This document shows, in pieces, positions 1 to 8,343 of a DNA stretch of 64,000 nt. The notes beneath the pieces are model-generated. The model made no database searches and was not told the DNA's origin. It was given only the letters and a program-made list of their open reading frames with translations. The DNA is taken from NCBI RefSeq assembly GCF_004122095.1, contig NZ_SAWZ01000001.1:739375-803374 (forward strand). The letters run 5' to 3'. The stretch's first letter is position 1, and every line of letters begins with the position of its first letter. The stretch comes from Pseudoxanthomonas composti (GTDB lineage Bacteria > Pseudomonadota > Gammaproteobacteria > Xanthomonadales > Xanthomonadaceae). The position numbers and the translations under genes are program-made.

Positions 1-2
1 AG

Positions 3-107
3 GCCGCGGGCCTGCACGCCTTCCATTTCACCGATGCGGCGACCTTGCGCGAGGCCTTATCGGACTACGGCCTGTTGCGCGCGGGAACCGGTCAGCCCGC
101 CAGGTAG
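3..107 (+). CDS. C-terminal fragment of a HAD-like hydrolase (cut by window edge)
   Basis: An open frame enters from the left edge and stops with TAG. The 34 visible residues end with a stretch containing GLHAFHFTDAATLREALSDY, which resembles the C-terminal tail of HAD-superfamily phosphatases of the YjjG or subfamily IA type, where a Gly-x-His-Ala turn is followed by a last helix. No catalytic motif lies inside the window, so the family call rests on tail similarity alone. The gene converges with argD on the opposite strand and the two coding regions overlap by 16 bp. Confidence 0.45.
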   Translation, partial: AAGLHAFHFTDAATLREALSDYGLLRAGTGQPAR

Positions 108-1315
108 GCCTGCAGCGCGCGGCGCAGGCGCGTCAGCCCCTCGGAGAGCTCTTCATCGCTGATGTTCAGCGCCGGTACGAAGCGCAGCACGTCCGGTCCA
201 GCCTGCAGCAGCAACAGGCCTTCGCGCGCGGCGTGGTCCAGGATGTCCGCGGCCTTGCCCGCGTGGGCCTGGCGCAGGACCGCGCCCAGCATCAGGCCGC
301 GGCCACGCACCTGCGAGAACAGCCCGAACTCGGCATCCAGGGCGGCGATGCCATCGCGCAGCGCCTGCGACTGGCGTTGCACGTTGGCCGCGATCTCCGG
401 CGAGGCCAGCTTGCGCAGGGCCACGCGCGCCACCGCTGCGGCCAGCGGGTTGCCGCCGAAGGTGGTGCCGTGGGCACCGAACTGCATCACCTCGGCGACC
501 TTTGCGCCGACCAGCATGGCCCCGATGGGAAAACCACCGCCCAGCGCCTTGGCCAGGGTGACGATGTCCGGCTGCACCCCGTCGTGCCAGTGCGCGAACA
601 GCTCGCCGGTGCGGCCCATGCCGCTCTGGATCTCGTCCAGCACCAACAGGGCATCGTGGCGGTCGCACAGGGCGCGCACCTGGGCCAGGAAACCCTCGGC
701 CGCCGGCACCACGCCGCCCTCGCCCTGCACCGGCTCCAGCATCACCGCGGCGACATCGCCATGGGCCATGGCCGCTTCCAATTGCGCCAGGTCGTTGAAG
801 TCGACGTAGCGGAAGCCGCCCGGCAGCGGCTCATAGCCTTCCTGATACTTGGGCTGTGCAGTGGCGGTGACCGCCGCCAGCGTGCGCCCGTGGAAGCTGC
901 CGCGGAAGGTGACGATCACGCGCCGCTCGGCGCTGCGCCCCTGCCCGGCCGCCCACTTGCGCACCAGCTTGATCGCCGCCTCGTTGGCTTCGGCGCCGGA
1001 GTTGCACAGGAACGCGCGGCTGGCAAAGCGCGAGGCCTCCACCAGCTCCTGCGACAGGCGCAGCGGCGGTTCGCTGTAGAAGACGTTGCTGGTGTGCCAC
1101 AGCTTGCCGGCCTGTTCGACCAGCGCGGCGGTCAGGTCCGGATCGTGGTGGCCCAGGCCGCACACGGCGATACCGGCGGACAGGTCGATGTACTCGCGTC
1201 CCTCGGTGTCCCACAGGCGCGCGCCCTGGCCTCGCTCCAGCACCAGTTCGCGCTGGCGGTACACGCTGAGCGTGTACTGCTTGGCGGAGGCGATGAGGTC
1301 GGCGGCGGCAGTCAT
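92..1315 (-). CDS. argD: Acetylornithine aminotransferase, class III PLP enzyme
   Basis: This PLP enzyme should transfer the amino group between glutamate and N-acetylglutamate semialdehyde in arginine biosynthesis; family members often also act on succinyl-diaminopimelate in lysine synthesis. Class III aminotransferase landmarks are clear: the PLP phosphate-binding region with CNSGAEANEAAIKL, the aspartate of VLDEIQSGMGRTG, and the Schiff-base lysine in TLAKALGGGFPIGA. The open frame extends further upstream, but the ATG followed by TAAADLIASAKQ is preferred: it gives 407 residues, normal for ArgD, and the added upstream residues look unlike the family. The gene stands alone in the minus direction, with no other arginine genes visible. 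A succinylornithine or related omega-aminotransferase is the main alternative. Confidence 0.9.
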   Translation of the reverse strand: MTAAADLIASAKQYTLSVYRQRELVLERGQGARLWDTEGREYIDLSAGIAVCGLGHHDPDLTAALVEQAGKLWHTSNVFYSEPPLRLSQELVEASRFASRAFLCNSGAEANEAAIKLVRKWAAGQGRSAERRVIVTFRGSFHGRTLAAVTATAQPKYQEGYEPLPGGFRYVDFNDLAQLEAAMAHGDVAAVMLEPVQGEGGVVPAAEGFLAQVRALCDRHDALLVLDEIQSGMGRTGELFAHWHDGVQPDIVTLAKALGGGFPIGAMLVGAKVAEVMQFGAHGTTFGGNPLAAAVARVALRKLASPEIAANVQRQSQALRDGIAALDAEFGLFSQVRGRGLMLGAVLRQAHAGKAADILDHAAREGLLLLQAGPDVLRFVPALNISDEELSEGLTRLRRALQAYLAG

Positions 1316-1408
1316 GGCGTTGCATCCTGTGCGGGAGGGGGTTAAGCCGCGCATTGTCGCCCATCGCTGCGGCCGTGGGGCCATCGGCGCGTCGCGCGCC
1401 TGCGCTGC

Positions 1409-1843
1409 TTACCAGCTGCCGGTGTTGGGCATCGAGGCCCAGGGCTCGGCCGGCGGCAGCGCCGGGCCCTTCTGCAGCAGCTCGATGGAGATGTGGTCGG
1501 GGCTGCGCACGAAGGCCATGCGGCCATCGCGCGGCGGACGGTTGATGGTCACGCCCATGCCCTGCAGGTGGGCGCACAGCGCGTAGATGTCCTCGACCTC
1601 GAAGGCCAGGTGGCCGAAGTTGCGGGCGCTGCCGTAGTCCTCGACGCTACCATCCTCGGCCGGCCAGTTGTAGGTCAGCTCGATCTCGGCCTGCGGGTTC
1701 TCCGGCGCGCCGAAGTACACCAGGGTGAAGCGCCCGGCCTGGCTGTCCTTACGGCGGGTCTCGCTCAGGCCTAAGCCCTGGGTGAAGAACTTCGAGGTCG
1801 CGTCCAGGTCGTGGACGCGGAGCATGGCGTGCAGGTATTTCAT
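1409..1843 (-). CDS. VOC-family protein, glyoxalase I (lactoylglutathione lyase)-like
   Basis: A 144-residue single VOC (glyoxalase/dioxygenase) domain. The start [20 protein letters not shown] and the segment AEIELTYNW closely follow GloA, which isomerises the glutathione-methylglyoxal hemithioacetal. Candidate metal ligands are the early His of LHAMLRV, the Glu of IELTYNW, the His of FGHLAFEV and the late Glu of ISIELLQKG, matching the His/Glu/His/Glu set of metal-dependent glyoxalase I. It lies about 95 bp downstream of an SDR gene on the same strand and could share its transcript. A non-glyoxalase VOC enzyme remains possible, because the C-terminal tail is divergent and Pro-rich. Confidence 0.75.
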   Translation of the reverse strand: MKYLHAMLRVHDLDATSKFFTQGLGLSETRRKDSQAGRFTLVYFGAPENPQAEIELTYNWPAEDGSVEDYGSARNFGHLAFEVEDIYALCAHLQGMGVTINRPPRDGRMAFVRSPDHISIELLQKGPALPPAEPWASMPNTGSW

Positions 1844-1938
1844 GGCGGCATTGGTTCCAGGTAGGCGGATCGGGAGGGCTCGGCCGCGCCTGGCGATGGC
1901 GGCGGCTCGAGCGTGCGGCGTGCGGACCGTCCTGGCGC

Positions 1939-2757
1939 TCAGTCCAGGAACAGATCCGGAAGCAGCGGCTGGGTCGGATCGACTGCATAGGACGACAGAT
2001 CGGTGATGCCGGCCTCGGCCAGGACCTCATCGTCGATGAAGAACCGGCCACAGGTGCTGGCGGCCGGTCGCGTCAGCACGGCATGGGCGGCGTCGGCCAT
2101 GATCTGGGGCGAGCGCCCGTTGGCCACCGACACGCCCGGAATCATGTTGAGCGCATCGGTGGAGATCAGGGTGCGTGGCCACAGCGCATTGACGCCCACC
2201 CCGCGCGGGCCGAACTCGGCCGCCAGCCCCAGCGTCACCAGGCTCATGCCCATCTTGGCCAGGGTGTAACCGGTGTGCGGCCCCCACCACTTCGGGTCCA
2301 GAGACGGCGGCGGGCACAGGGTGAGGATGTGTGGGTTGGCGCTGTCCAGCAGATGCGGCAGGCAGGCCTGCGCGCACAGGAAACTGCCGCGCGCGTTGAC
2401 CTGCTGCATCAGGTCGAAGCGCTTGATCGGCGTGTCCAGGGTGCCGCGCAGCCAGATCGCGCTGGCGTTGTTGACCAGGATGTCGATACCGCCGAAGGCC
2501 TCGACGGTGGCGGCCACCGCCGCCCGCACCTGGTCCTCCTCGCGGATGTCGCACTTCAGCGCCAGGCCACGGCCGCCGGCGGCCTCCACCGCGGCCGCGG
2601 CGCTATGGATGGTGCCGGGCAGCTTGGGATTGGGCACGGCCGACTTGGCGGCAATGGCCACGTTGGCGCCATCGCGGGCGGCACGCAGGGCGATGGCCAG
2701 GCCGATGCCACGCGAGGCACCGGTGATGAAGAGGGTCTTGCCGGCAAGGTGGTTCAT
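1939..2757 (-). CDS. Short-chain dehydrogenase/reductase (SDR), HSDL2-like
   Basis: A classical SDR with the N-terminal Rossmann motif TGASRGIG, the NNAS motif, and a YTLAK catalytic Tyr-x-x-x-Lys. The position that usually holds the catalytic serine falls in a divergent segment, [20 protein letters not shown], which together with the [20 protein letters not shown] region is typical of the HSDL2/SCP2-associated SDR subgroup. The enzyme is cytoplasmic, with NAD(P)(H) as cofactor; its substrate is unknown, and HSDL2-type proteins are linked to lipid metabolism. An in-frame ATG three codons upstream is an alternative start; neither has a strong ribosome site. The protein is about 272 residues, somewhat longer than the usual 250. 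Confidence 0.8.
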   Translation of the reverse strand: MNHLAGKTLFITGASRGIGLAIALRAARDGANVAIAAKSAVPNPKLPGTIHSAAAAVEAAGGRGLALKCDIREEDQVRAAVAATVEAFGGIDILVNNASAIWLRGTLDTPIKRFDLMQQVNARGSFLCAQACLPHLLDSANPHILTLCPPPSLDPKWWGPHTGYTLAKMGMSLVTLGLAAEFGPRGVGVNALWPRTLISTDALNMIPGVSVANGRSPQIMADAAHAVLTRPAASTCGRFFIDDEVLAEAGITDLSSYAVDPTQPLLPDLFLD

Positions 2758-2802
2758 GACATGCATCCGATCAGGAAAGAGGGCGACCCATCCGCGCCGG
2801 AC

Positions 2803-3138
2803 TCATCGCGCCACGCAGGCATGGGCCTGGCAGAGGGCCTGAGGACGCGGGCCGGACTGGTTGGCCGCCGGGCACTGGGCATTGCGCAGCAGCTTGGCGT
2901 TGCGGCCGACGTACCAGCGCTCCATCGCCAACTGGTAGCGCGTGCCGACCACGGCCCAGCCCTGGCAGTTGAGGAAGATCACCGCGCACTGCGCGTCGGT
3001 GTCGCAGGCGAACCACTCGGCCTGTGGCCGGGCATCGCGCTTGGGCGCATCGCTCCAGCCGGGCAGCAGGACCAGGCAGGCGGCCAGCACCATCAACACA
3101 CCTCCGCGCCCAGGCTGGACCCTGCGGCCTGTGCTCAT
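2803..3138 (-). CDS. Small exported cysteine-rich protein, function unknown
   Basis: A 111-residue protein with a basic N-terminus and a hydrophobic stretch (GGVLMVLAACLVLLPGWSDA, roughly residues 14-33) typical of a signal peptide. The mature part holds six cysteines, in FACDTDAQC, LNCQGW, AQCP and ALCQAHAC, suggesting disulfides in the periplasm. No catalytic motif was recognised. The ATG overlaps the stop codon of the upstream kinase-like gene as ATGA, so translation of the two is probably coupled. The longer reading frame that starts inside the upstream gene is rejected because it would put the signal peptide about 45 residues in. Confidence 0.65.
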   Translation of the reverse strand: MSTGRRVQPGRGGVLMVLAACLVLLPGWSDAPKRDARPQAEWFACDTDAQCAVIFLNCQGWAVVGTRYQLAMERWYVGRNAKLLRNAQCPAANQSGPRPQALCQAHACVAR

Positions 3139-3797
3139 GGCTTGGGCCCTTGTCCCTCGTTGTCCTCCCAGTGCAGCAGGCGCCGGGTGACGAAACGGTA
3201 GACCGGTTTGCCGGTGCGGAACCACAGCTCGCGTACCCAGGAGGTGCGCTTGAGCACCCGCCGCTCCACCGGGGTGATGGCCGCCGGACAGTACATGCGC
3301 TTGTGCTTGAGCAGATGGCGCAGGTCCTCGCGCGCCAGCAGCCGCATCCAGCGCGAACGCGGATGCCCGCGCACGGCCAGCTGGAAATCGATCACCGCTG
3401 GAGTGCCATCCTCCTGCACCAGCCAGTTGGCCTCCTTGGCCAGGTCGTTGTGGGCGATGCCGGCGCGGTGCACGCGCTGTAGCAGACGCCGCGCGCGATG
3501 GAAATACGCCACATCGCCACGCGGCGGTTGCAGGTACATCGGCTGGCCCGGCAGGTAGCCGCGCTCCAGGTGGGTGCCGTCCCAGCGCAACAGCGCCGGG
3601 GTGTCGGCCAATCCGTCCAGCTGGCGCAGCGCGCGGGCCTCGCGCGCGGCCAGCCAGTTCGCCAGCGGTCGCAGCCAGCGCGGCGAGGCGGTCAAATCGC
3701 GCAGCACGAACACGCGCTGCCCATCGTGCACCAGCGCCACGCGCCCGAAGGTGTCGGCCTTCAGTGCCTGCTCGCTGCGGGGGTTCGGGATATCCAC
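3135..3797 (-). CDS. Putative kinase/phosphotransferase of the protein-kinase-like fold (KdkA/RIO-like)
   Basis: A 220-residue protein whose centre carries a kinase catalytic loop, HNDLAKEANWLV (His-x-Asp with a downstream Asn), followed by a metal-binding VIDFQLA (the DFG equivalent). This arrangement is seen in bacterial lipopolysaccharide-core kinases such as KdkA/WaaP-type proteins and in RIO-like kinases. The start appears to be GTG; an overlapping ATG is out of frame. The protein is soluble with a very basic C-terminus, which could suit membrane association. It is transcribed away from the DedA/PAP2 fusion gene and overlaps the downstream Cys-rich exported protein by 4 bp. The substrate (lipid A core sugar, protein or other) cannot be decided from sequence. 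Confidence 0.65.
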   Translation of the reverse strand: MDIPNPRSEQALKADTFGRVALVHDGQRVFVLRDLTASPRWLRPLANWLAAREARALRQLDGLADTPALLRWDGTHLERGYLPGQPMYLQPPRGDVAYFHRARRLLQRVHRAGIAHNDLAKEANWLVQEDGTPAVIDFQLAVRGHPRSRWMRLLAREDLRHLLKHKRMYCPAAITPVERRVLKRTSWVRELWFRTGKPVYRFVTRRLLHWEDNEGQGPKP

Positions 3798-3878
3798 CCT
3801 GTCATTTTAATGCCGCGCAAGGGGATGGCGGACAGCCCGTCAGGCCCAGGTGCATGAACGCCTCCTATACTCCGGCCG

Positions 3879-5873
3879 ATGGATGCCTGGTTCAACGCCC
3901 TGCTCGACTGGATTGCCGCCCACCCGATCGCTGCTGGCATCGCCGTGTTCGCCATCGCCCTGTCCGATTCGCTGATCATCCTGGGCACCATCGTGCCCGC
4001 GCTGCCGCTGCTGTTCGCGGTGGGCGTGCTGATCGGCCTGGGGGAGCTCTCCGGCCCCTACGCGGTGGTCAGCGCGGCGCTGGGCGCCTTCGTCGGCGAT
4101 GCGACCAGCTTCTGGGCCGGTCGTCGCTGGGGCGCGCAGATGCGCAGGATGTGGCCTTTCAGCCGCTTTCCGCAGTTGCTGATCCGCGGCGAGGTGATGT
4201 TCCGCCGCAACGCGGTCAAGAGCATCTTCGTGGCGCGCTTCGTCGGCGCGATCCGGCCCTTCGTCCCGGCCGTGGCCGGCATGCTGCACATGCCGCTGCG
4301 CCGCTATGCCCCGGCCAGTGCGCTGGCCGCGGTGGCCTGGGCGCTGATCTTCCTCGCCCCGGGCTGGATGCTGGGCCAGGCCTACGACGCGGTCGCCGCC
4401 GTCGCCGGACGGCTGAGCATCGTGCTGGGGCTGCTGCTGGTGGCCTTGGCCGCGGTGTGGGCGCTGGTGCTCTACAGCTACCGCTGGTTCGCCGACCACG
4501 CCGACAGCCTGTCCACGCGGCTGCTGGCGTGGTCGCACGCCCATCCGGTGCTGGGCCGCTACTCCATCGGTCTGCTCGACCCGATGCGCCGCGAGTCGCC
4601 CTCGCTGGTGGTGCTGGCCATCTCGCTGATCGCGCTGGGCTGCGTGTGCTTCTTCTTCATCGGCACGGTGATCAACCACGGCGAGCCGCTGTCCATCGAC
4701 CTGGCGGTGTACGGCCTGATGCACGGCCTGCGCAATCCGCTGGCCGATGGCCCGCTCTCGGCCATCGCCTCGCTGGGCGATGCGCAGGTGCTGGTCCCGG
4801 CCACCGCGGCGGTGATGGCCTACCTGGTCTGGCGCCGCCGCTGGCTGGCGATCGGGCACTGGGTGGCCGCCATCGGCTTCGGCCTGGCCCTGACTGCCCT
4901 GCTGGGGGCAGTGGTGGACATCCCCAAGCCGCCGCTGGTGGTGCGCGGCTTCGGCTTTCCTTCGATCACGGTGACCTTCACTACCATCACCTTCGGCTTC
5001 TTCGCGGTGATGGTGGCGCGCGGAATGCCCGGGCGCGACCGCATCTGGCCGTACATGGTGGCCGGCGTGGTGGTGGTGCTGGTGGGCTTTGCGCGCATCT
5101 ACCTGGGCGCGCACTGGCTCAGCGACGTGGTCGGCGGCAGCCTGTTGGGCGGCATGTGGGTGCTGGTGCTGGGCATCGCCTACCGCAGCCGCGCCTACCG
5201 GCCGCTGTGGGTCAAGCCACTGGCGTGGATGTTCTACGGGGTGTTCATCGCCGCCGCGCTCTGGCACGTGCCACGCGCGGCCGGCCCCCTGCTGGCGCGC
5301 TTCGATGGCCCGGCGGCCAGCGTGGATATCGGTCGCCAGGTCTGGTGGGCCGGCGATTGGCGCACCCTGCCCGGGCGCCGCAACGAGTTCGACGACGCCC
5401 ACCGCTGGCCGCTGGACGTGCAGGTCGCCGGGCCACTGGCGCCGCTGCAGACGCGCCTGATCAGCGCCGGCTGGCGCGTGCAGCCGCAGGCCGGCTGGCA
5501 GGCCGCGCTGAGCCTGCTGGACAACGACGAGAACGGCGCCGACCAGCCGGTGCTTCCGGCCACCGTGGACACCCGCGCCGAGGCGCTGCTGATGCTGCGC
5601 GAAGGCCCGCAACCCGGCCAGCGCTACGCCTTGCGCCTGTGGGCCACGCCAATCCGCCTGCAGCCCGGCGATGAGCCGGTATGGATCGGCAGTGCGCAGA
5701 CGCTGGAGCATCGTAAGCTGCTGGGCCTGATCGGCCTGTGGCGTCCGCTGCCGGAGGCGCAACCGCCGCTGCAGGCGCTGATCGACGCTTCGCAGGGACT
5801 GGACCAGGAACTTGCGCCGCATCCGGAAACCGGACTGCCGGTGCTGCGGCTGCGGACCTTGCCCACGCCCTGA
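3879..5873 (+). CDS. Fusion of DedA, PAP2-like and LssY C-terminal domains
   Basis: A 664-residue inner-membrane fusion. The N-terminal ~200 residues are a DedA domain with the hallmark FVARFVGAIRPFVPAVAGM; DedA proteins act in lipid translocation and envelope homeostasis. Residues ~240-440 form a PAP2-type multi-helix domain: the first motif is seen as KPPLVVRG and the third as ARIYLGAHWLSDVVGG, near residue 410. The second motif, normally PSGH with a catalytic histidine, reads FPSITVTF near residue 357, so the classical phosphatase chemistry may be lost or altered. The last ~190 residues resemble the soluble LssY C-terminal domain. The architecture matches LssY-type proteins of Legionella and Xanthomonas. 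The ATG lies 82 bp from the divergent kinase gene. Confidence 0.85.
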   Translation: MDAWFNALLDWIAAHPIAAGIAVFAIALSDSLIILGTIVPALPLLFAVGVLIGLGELSGPYAVVSAALGAFVGDATSFWAGRRWGAQMRRMWPFSRFPQLLIRGEVMFRRNAVKSIFVARFVGAIRPFVPAVAGMLHMPLRRYAPASALAAVAWALIFLAPGWMLGQAYDAVAAVAGRLSIVLGLLLVALAAVWALVLYSYRWFADHADSLSTRLLAWSHAHPVLGRYSIGLLDPMRRESPSLVVLAISLIALGCVCFFFIGTVINHGEPLSIDLAVYGLMHGLRNPLADGPLSAIASLGDAQVLVPATAAVMAYLVWRRRWLAIGHWVAAIGFGLALTALLGAVVDIPKPPLVVRGFGFPSITVTFTTITFGFFAVMVARGMPGRDRIWPYMVAGVVVVLVGFARIYLGAHWLSDVVGGSLLGGMWVLVLGIAYRSRAYRPLWVKPLAWMFYGVFIAAALWHVPRAAGPLLARFDGPAASVDIGRQVWWAGDWRTLPGRRNEFDDAHRWPLDVQVAGPLAPLQTRLISAGWRVQPQAGWQAALSLLDNDENGADQPVLPATVDTRAEALLMLREGPQPGQRYALRLWATPIRLQPGDEPVWIGSAQTLEHRKLLGLIGLWRPLPEAQPPLQALIDASQGLDQELAPHPETGLPVLRLRTLPTP

Positions 5874-5945
5874 GCTACGCCTCGCAGCTTGTCCCCACGG
5901 CGCACCGGCACTTCAGAGCGCCGCTCCAGGCGGCCCCTGCGCCGG

Positions 5946-6524
5946 TCAATCCATCAGCGACAGCAGCCGGTCCAGCCGGGTATGCACATCGTCTTCCTGC
6001 AACACCGCCAGGCGCTGCTGGTCGCTGAGCGGCAGCAGTTCGGCCAGGCGCCAGCCGACCCAGGCCGCATTGTCGATCTGCTCGGGCGGCAGCGCCGCCG
6101 CATCCTGGCCCATGGCCTCGTAGATCTTCTCCAGCACGGTGGCCATCAGGCCGTGCTCGGCGCGCAGTTCGTCGTCGGCATCCGGCGCGGCCCACGCGAT
6201 CTCGCCCACCACCAGCCCGTTGTCGCGCACGCGGGTGCGCAGCACGTGGAAACGCCGGCGCCCGCGCACGCGCAGCGCCAGCAGGCCGTCCTCGCCGGTG
6301 TCGAAGTCCTCGATGATCGCCTCGGTGCCGTAGGCCGCCGGCATTGCCGGGGCGCCAGCCTCCTGGCCATCCAGGATCAGGCAGATGCCGAACCCGGTGC
6401 CGGCGCGCCCGCAGTCGCGCACCAGATCCAGATAGCGGCGCTCGAACACCCGCAGGCCCAGCGCCGCACCGGGCAGCAGCACGGTGTGCAGCGGGAACAA
6501 TGGCAGGGTGTCGTGGTCGGCCAT
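5946..6524 (-). CDS. LON peptidase substrate-binding-domain protein
   Basis: A 192-residue stand-alone protein equivalent to the N-terminal substrate-binding domain of Lon protease. Typical signs are the opening DTLPLFPLHTVLLPGAALGLRVFE and ERRYLDLV, followed by the acidic middle and a helical C-terminal half ending in LDRLLSLMD. There is no AAA+ or Ser-Lys protease domain. Such proteins are common in Proteobacteria and their role is not settled; adaptor or substrate-recognition functions are guesses. It lies downstream of mpl on the same strand, separated by a large inverted repeat that may limit read-through. Confidence 0.85.
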   Translation of the reverse strand: MADHDTLPLFPLHTVLLPGAALGLRVFERRYLDLVRDCGRAGTGFGICLILDGQEAGAPAMPAAYGTEAIIEDFDTGEDGLLALRVRGRRRFHVLRTRVRDNGLVVGEIAWAAPDADDELRAEHGLMATVLEKIYEAMGQDAAALPPEQIDNAAWVGWRLAELLPLSDQQRLAVLQEDDVHTRLDRLLSLMD

Positions 6525-6543
6525 GGCTCCAGTGTAAGGGGCC

Positions 6544-6625
6544 AGGAGTGAGTGGGGAGAAGTGAGGAGTGAGAGACAGGCCGTGACCGCCTGCGCTCAC
6601 TCCTCACTCCTCTACGCTCACTCCT
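6544..6625. repeat. 30-bp-arm inverted repeat overlapping the 3' end of mpl
   Basis: Two 30-nt arms (6544-6573 and 6596-6625) surround a 22-nt loop. Twelve bases at one end and nine at the other end of the arms match exactly; the mismatches sit in the middle. The arms are built from the word AGGAGTGAG and its relatives, repeated within each arm. The right arm includes the last codons and stop of mpl. There is no T-run, so it is not a standard intrinsic terminator; it could stabilise the mpl 3' end or be a REP-like element. Confidence 0.75.
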
Positions 6626-7982
6626 GCTGCAAGGCAGACAAATAGCGGCGCGGGGCGCCATCGAAGCCGCCGTTGGACATAAACACCACGTGGTCTCCCG
6701 GGTCGGCGATGTCGGCCAGCGCCGCCAGCAAGGCATCCGTGTCCTGCACGGCATGGGCCTGGCCGCGGACGGCAGCGATCACCTTGCCGGCGTCCCAGGC
6801 CAGTTCCGGACGATGCAGGAAGACCACAGCGTCGGCACCATCCAGCGAAGGCGCCAGCGCATCGGCATGCGCCCCGAGCCGCATCGAGTTGCTGCGCGGC
6901 TCCATGGCCACAACGATGCGCGCACCCCCGACCTTGGCGCGCAGGCCTTCGAGCGTGGTGGCGATCGCGGTGGGGTGATGGGCGAAATCGTCGTAGACGG
7001 TGATGCCGCGCGCCTGGCCGATCACTTCCAGCCGGCGCTTGACGCTGCGAAAGCGCGCCAGCGCCGGGATCGCGGCGGGCAGGTCGACGCCCACCGCATG
7101 GGCCGCCGCAAGCGCGGCAAGCCCGTTGAGCACGTTGTGCCGCCCCACCAGCGGCCACTGCACCTGGCCGATTTCCACGCCCTGCCTGAGCACGGCGAAG
7201 GCACTGCCGTCGGCGGCGATCAGGCGCGCGCTCCATTCCAGCGACGGGTCGAAGCCGAAGCGTTCCACCGGCGTCCAGCAGCCCATCGCCAGCACCTCAT
7301 CCAGGCGCGCATCCTCGCCATTGACGATCAGCCGGCCCTGGCCCGGCACGGTGCGCACCAGATGATGGAACTGGCGCTGGATCGCGGCCACGTCCGGGAA
7401 GATGTCGGCATGGTCGTACTCCAGGTTGTTGAGGATCGCCACGGTCGGCCGGTAGTGCACGAACTTGCTGCGCTTGTCGAAGAACGCGGTGTCGTACTCG
7501 TCGGCCTCCACCACGAACTCGGCGCCCTGCCCCAGCCGCGCCGAGACGCCGAAATCCTCGGCCACGCCACCGATGAGAAAGCCTGGCGCGCGCCCGGCGG
7601 CCTGCAGCAGATAGGCCAGGATGGTGGTGGTGGTGGTCTTGCCGTGGGTGCCGGCCACCGCCAGCGTGGTGCGCCCGGGCAGCACGGTCTCGCTCAGCCA
7701 CTGTGCGCCGGAGGTATAGCGCCGGCCTGCATCGAGCACCGCTTCCACCGCGGCATTGCCGCGCGAGAGCGCATTGCCCACGATCACCTGTTCGCAGTCC
7801 GGCGCGATGTGCTCGGGCAGATAGCCCTGCTTGAGCGCGATGCCCAGCCGCTCCAGCTGCGTGGACATCGGCGGATAGATCGCCTGGTCGCTGCCCTCGA
7901 CGGTGTGACCCAGCTCGCGGGCCAGCGCGGCCACGCCGCCCATGAAGGTCCCGGCGATGCCGAGGATATGCAGTTTGCTCAT
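6618..7982 (-). CDS. mpl: UDP-N-acetylmuramate:L-alanyl-gamma-D-glutamyl-meso-diaminopimelate ligase
   Basis: Mpl joins recycled murein tripeptide to UDP-MurNAc in the cytoplasm, returning cell-wall peptides to peptidoglycan synthesis at the cost of ATP. The 454 residues show the Mur-ligase order: an N-terminal Rossmann domain with HILGIAGTFMGG, the ATP-binding AGTHGKTTTTT near residue 110, the central-domain segments VVEADEYDTAFFDKRSKF and NLEYDHADIF that are specific for Mpl, and a C-terminal domain with YDDFAHHPTAIA and EPRSNSMR. The length is normal. The start ATG gives the canonical MSKLHILGIAG opening. The gene is divergent from the two-partner secretion genes, with a 361-bp gap. Confidence 0.96.
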   Translation of the reverse strand: MSKLHILGIAGTFMGGVAALARELGHTVEGSDQAIYPPMSTQLERLGIALKQGYLPEHIAPDCEQVIVGNALSRGNAAVEAVLDAGRRYTSGAQWLSETVLPGRTTLAVAGTHGKTTTTTILAYLLQAAGRAPGFLIGGVAEDFGVSARLGQGAEFVVEADEYDTAFFDKRSKFVHYRPTVAILNNLEYDHADIFPDVAAIQRQFHHLVRTVPGQGRLIVNGEDARLDEVLAMGCWTPVERFGFDPSLEWSARLIAADGSAFAVLRQGVEIGQVQWPLVGRHNVLNGLAALAAAHAVGVDLPAAIPALARFRSVKRRLEVIGQARGITVYDDFAHHPTAIATTLEGLRAKVGGARIVVAMEPRSNSMRLGAHADALAPSLDGADAVVFLHRPELAWDAGKVIAAVRGQAHAVQDTDALLAALADIADPGDHVVFMSNGGFDGAPRRYLSALQQE

Positions 7983-8343
7983 CGGCCGATTGTCGCCGAT
8001 CCGCCTGTGCGCGCAAACCGGCGCGGCGGTTTTCGGTTGGCACGTTTGCGTGTCGTGTCGGCGCGCGCCCGATCGCGCAGGCGCCTGCCGATCCCGCCCG
8101 CAACGCCCTAGAGCCGGTGAGGACAGTCTTATGTTCAGTCGTCGCTCAAGTTCACACGCCGCGCGCCGCTATGTCGAAAGGGGCATGCCTGTCCCAGGGG
8201 AGGACAGGCGTGCATGACACGGGGATCAAGGGAAATCGGATGTCCCATCGGCAGACCAATCGTCCCTTGTCAGCCCGCAGCCGTGGCGCTCCTGATGGGC
8301 GGCCAATGCCCGCTGCCCATCTCATTACAGTCAAAGGATCTCG
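7983..8343. other. Intergenic region between mpl and the two-partner secretion genes
   Basis: This 361-bp stretch separates divergent genes and must hold the promoters of both. I see no convincing protein-coding frame and no clear -35/-10 pair. A hairpin with 11-bp arms sits at 8184-8212, and a ribosome site (AAAGGA) lies just ahead of the exoprotein ATG. The rest is featureless to the eye. Confidence 0.6.
8184..8212 (+). promoter_or_regulatory. Hairpin in the 5' leader of the two-partner secretion operon
   Basis: Arms 8184-8194 and 8202-8212 pair over 11 bp with one G-T wobble and a 7-nt loop (CAGGGGA). No T-run follows, so it is not an obvious terminator. It is about 130 nt ahead of the exoprotein start and would be in the transcript if the promoter lies upstream of it. 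A regulatory role is inference; a protein-binding palindrome or a stray repeat is equally possible. Confidence 0.35.

Noticed and set aside
3840..5822. 660-residue minus-strand open frame opposite the DedA/PAP2 fusion
   Set aside because: It is rich in His, Gln, Arg and Ala with no hydrophobic core or motif, typical of an antisense shadow in high-GC DNA; the plus frame has clear membrane and family motifs.
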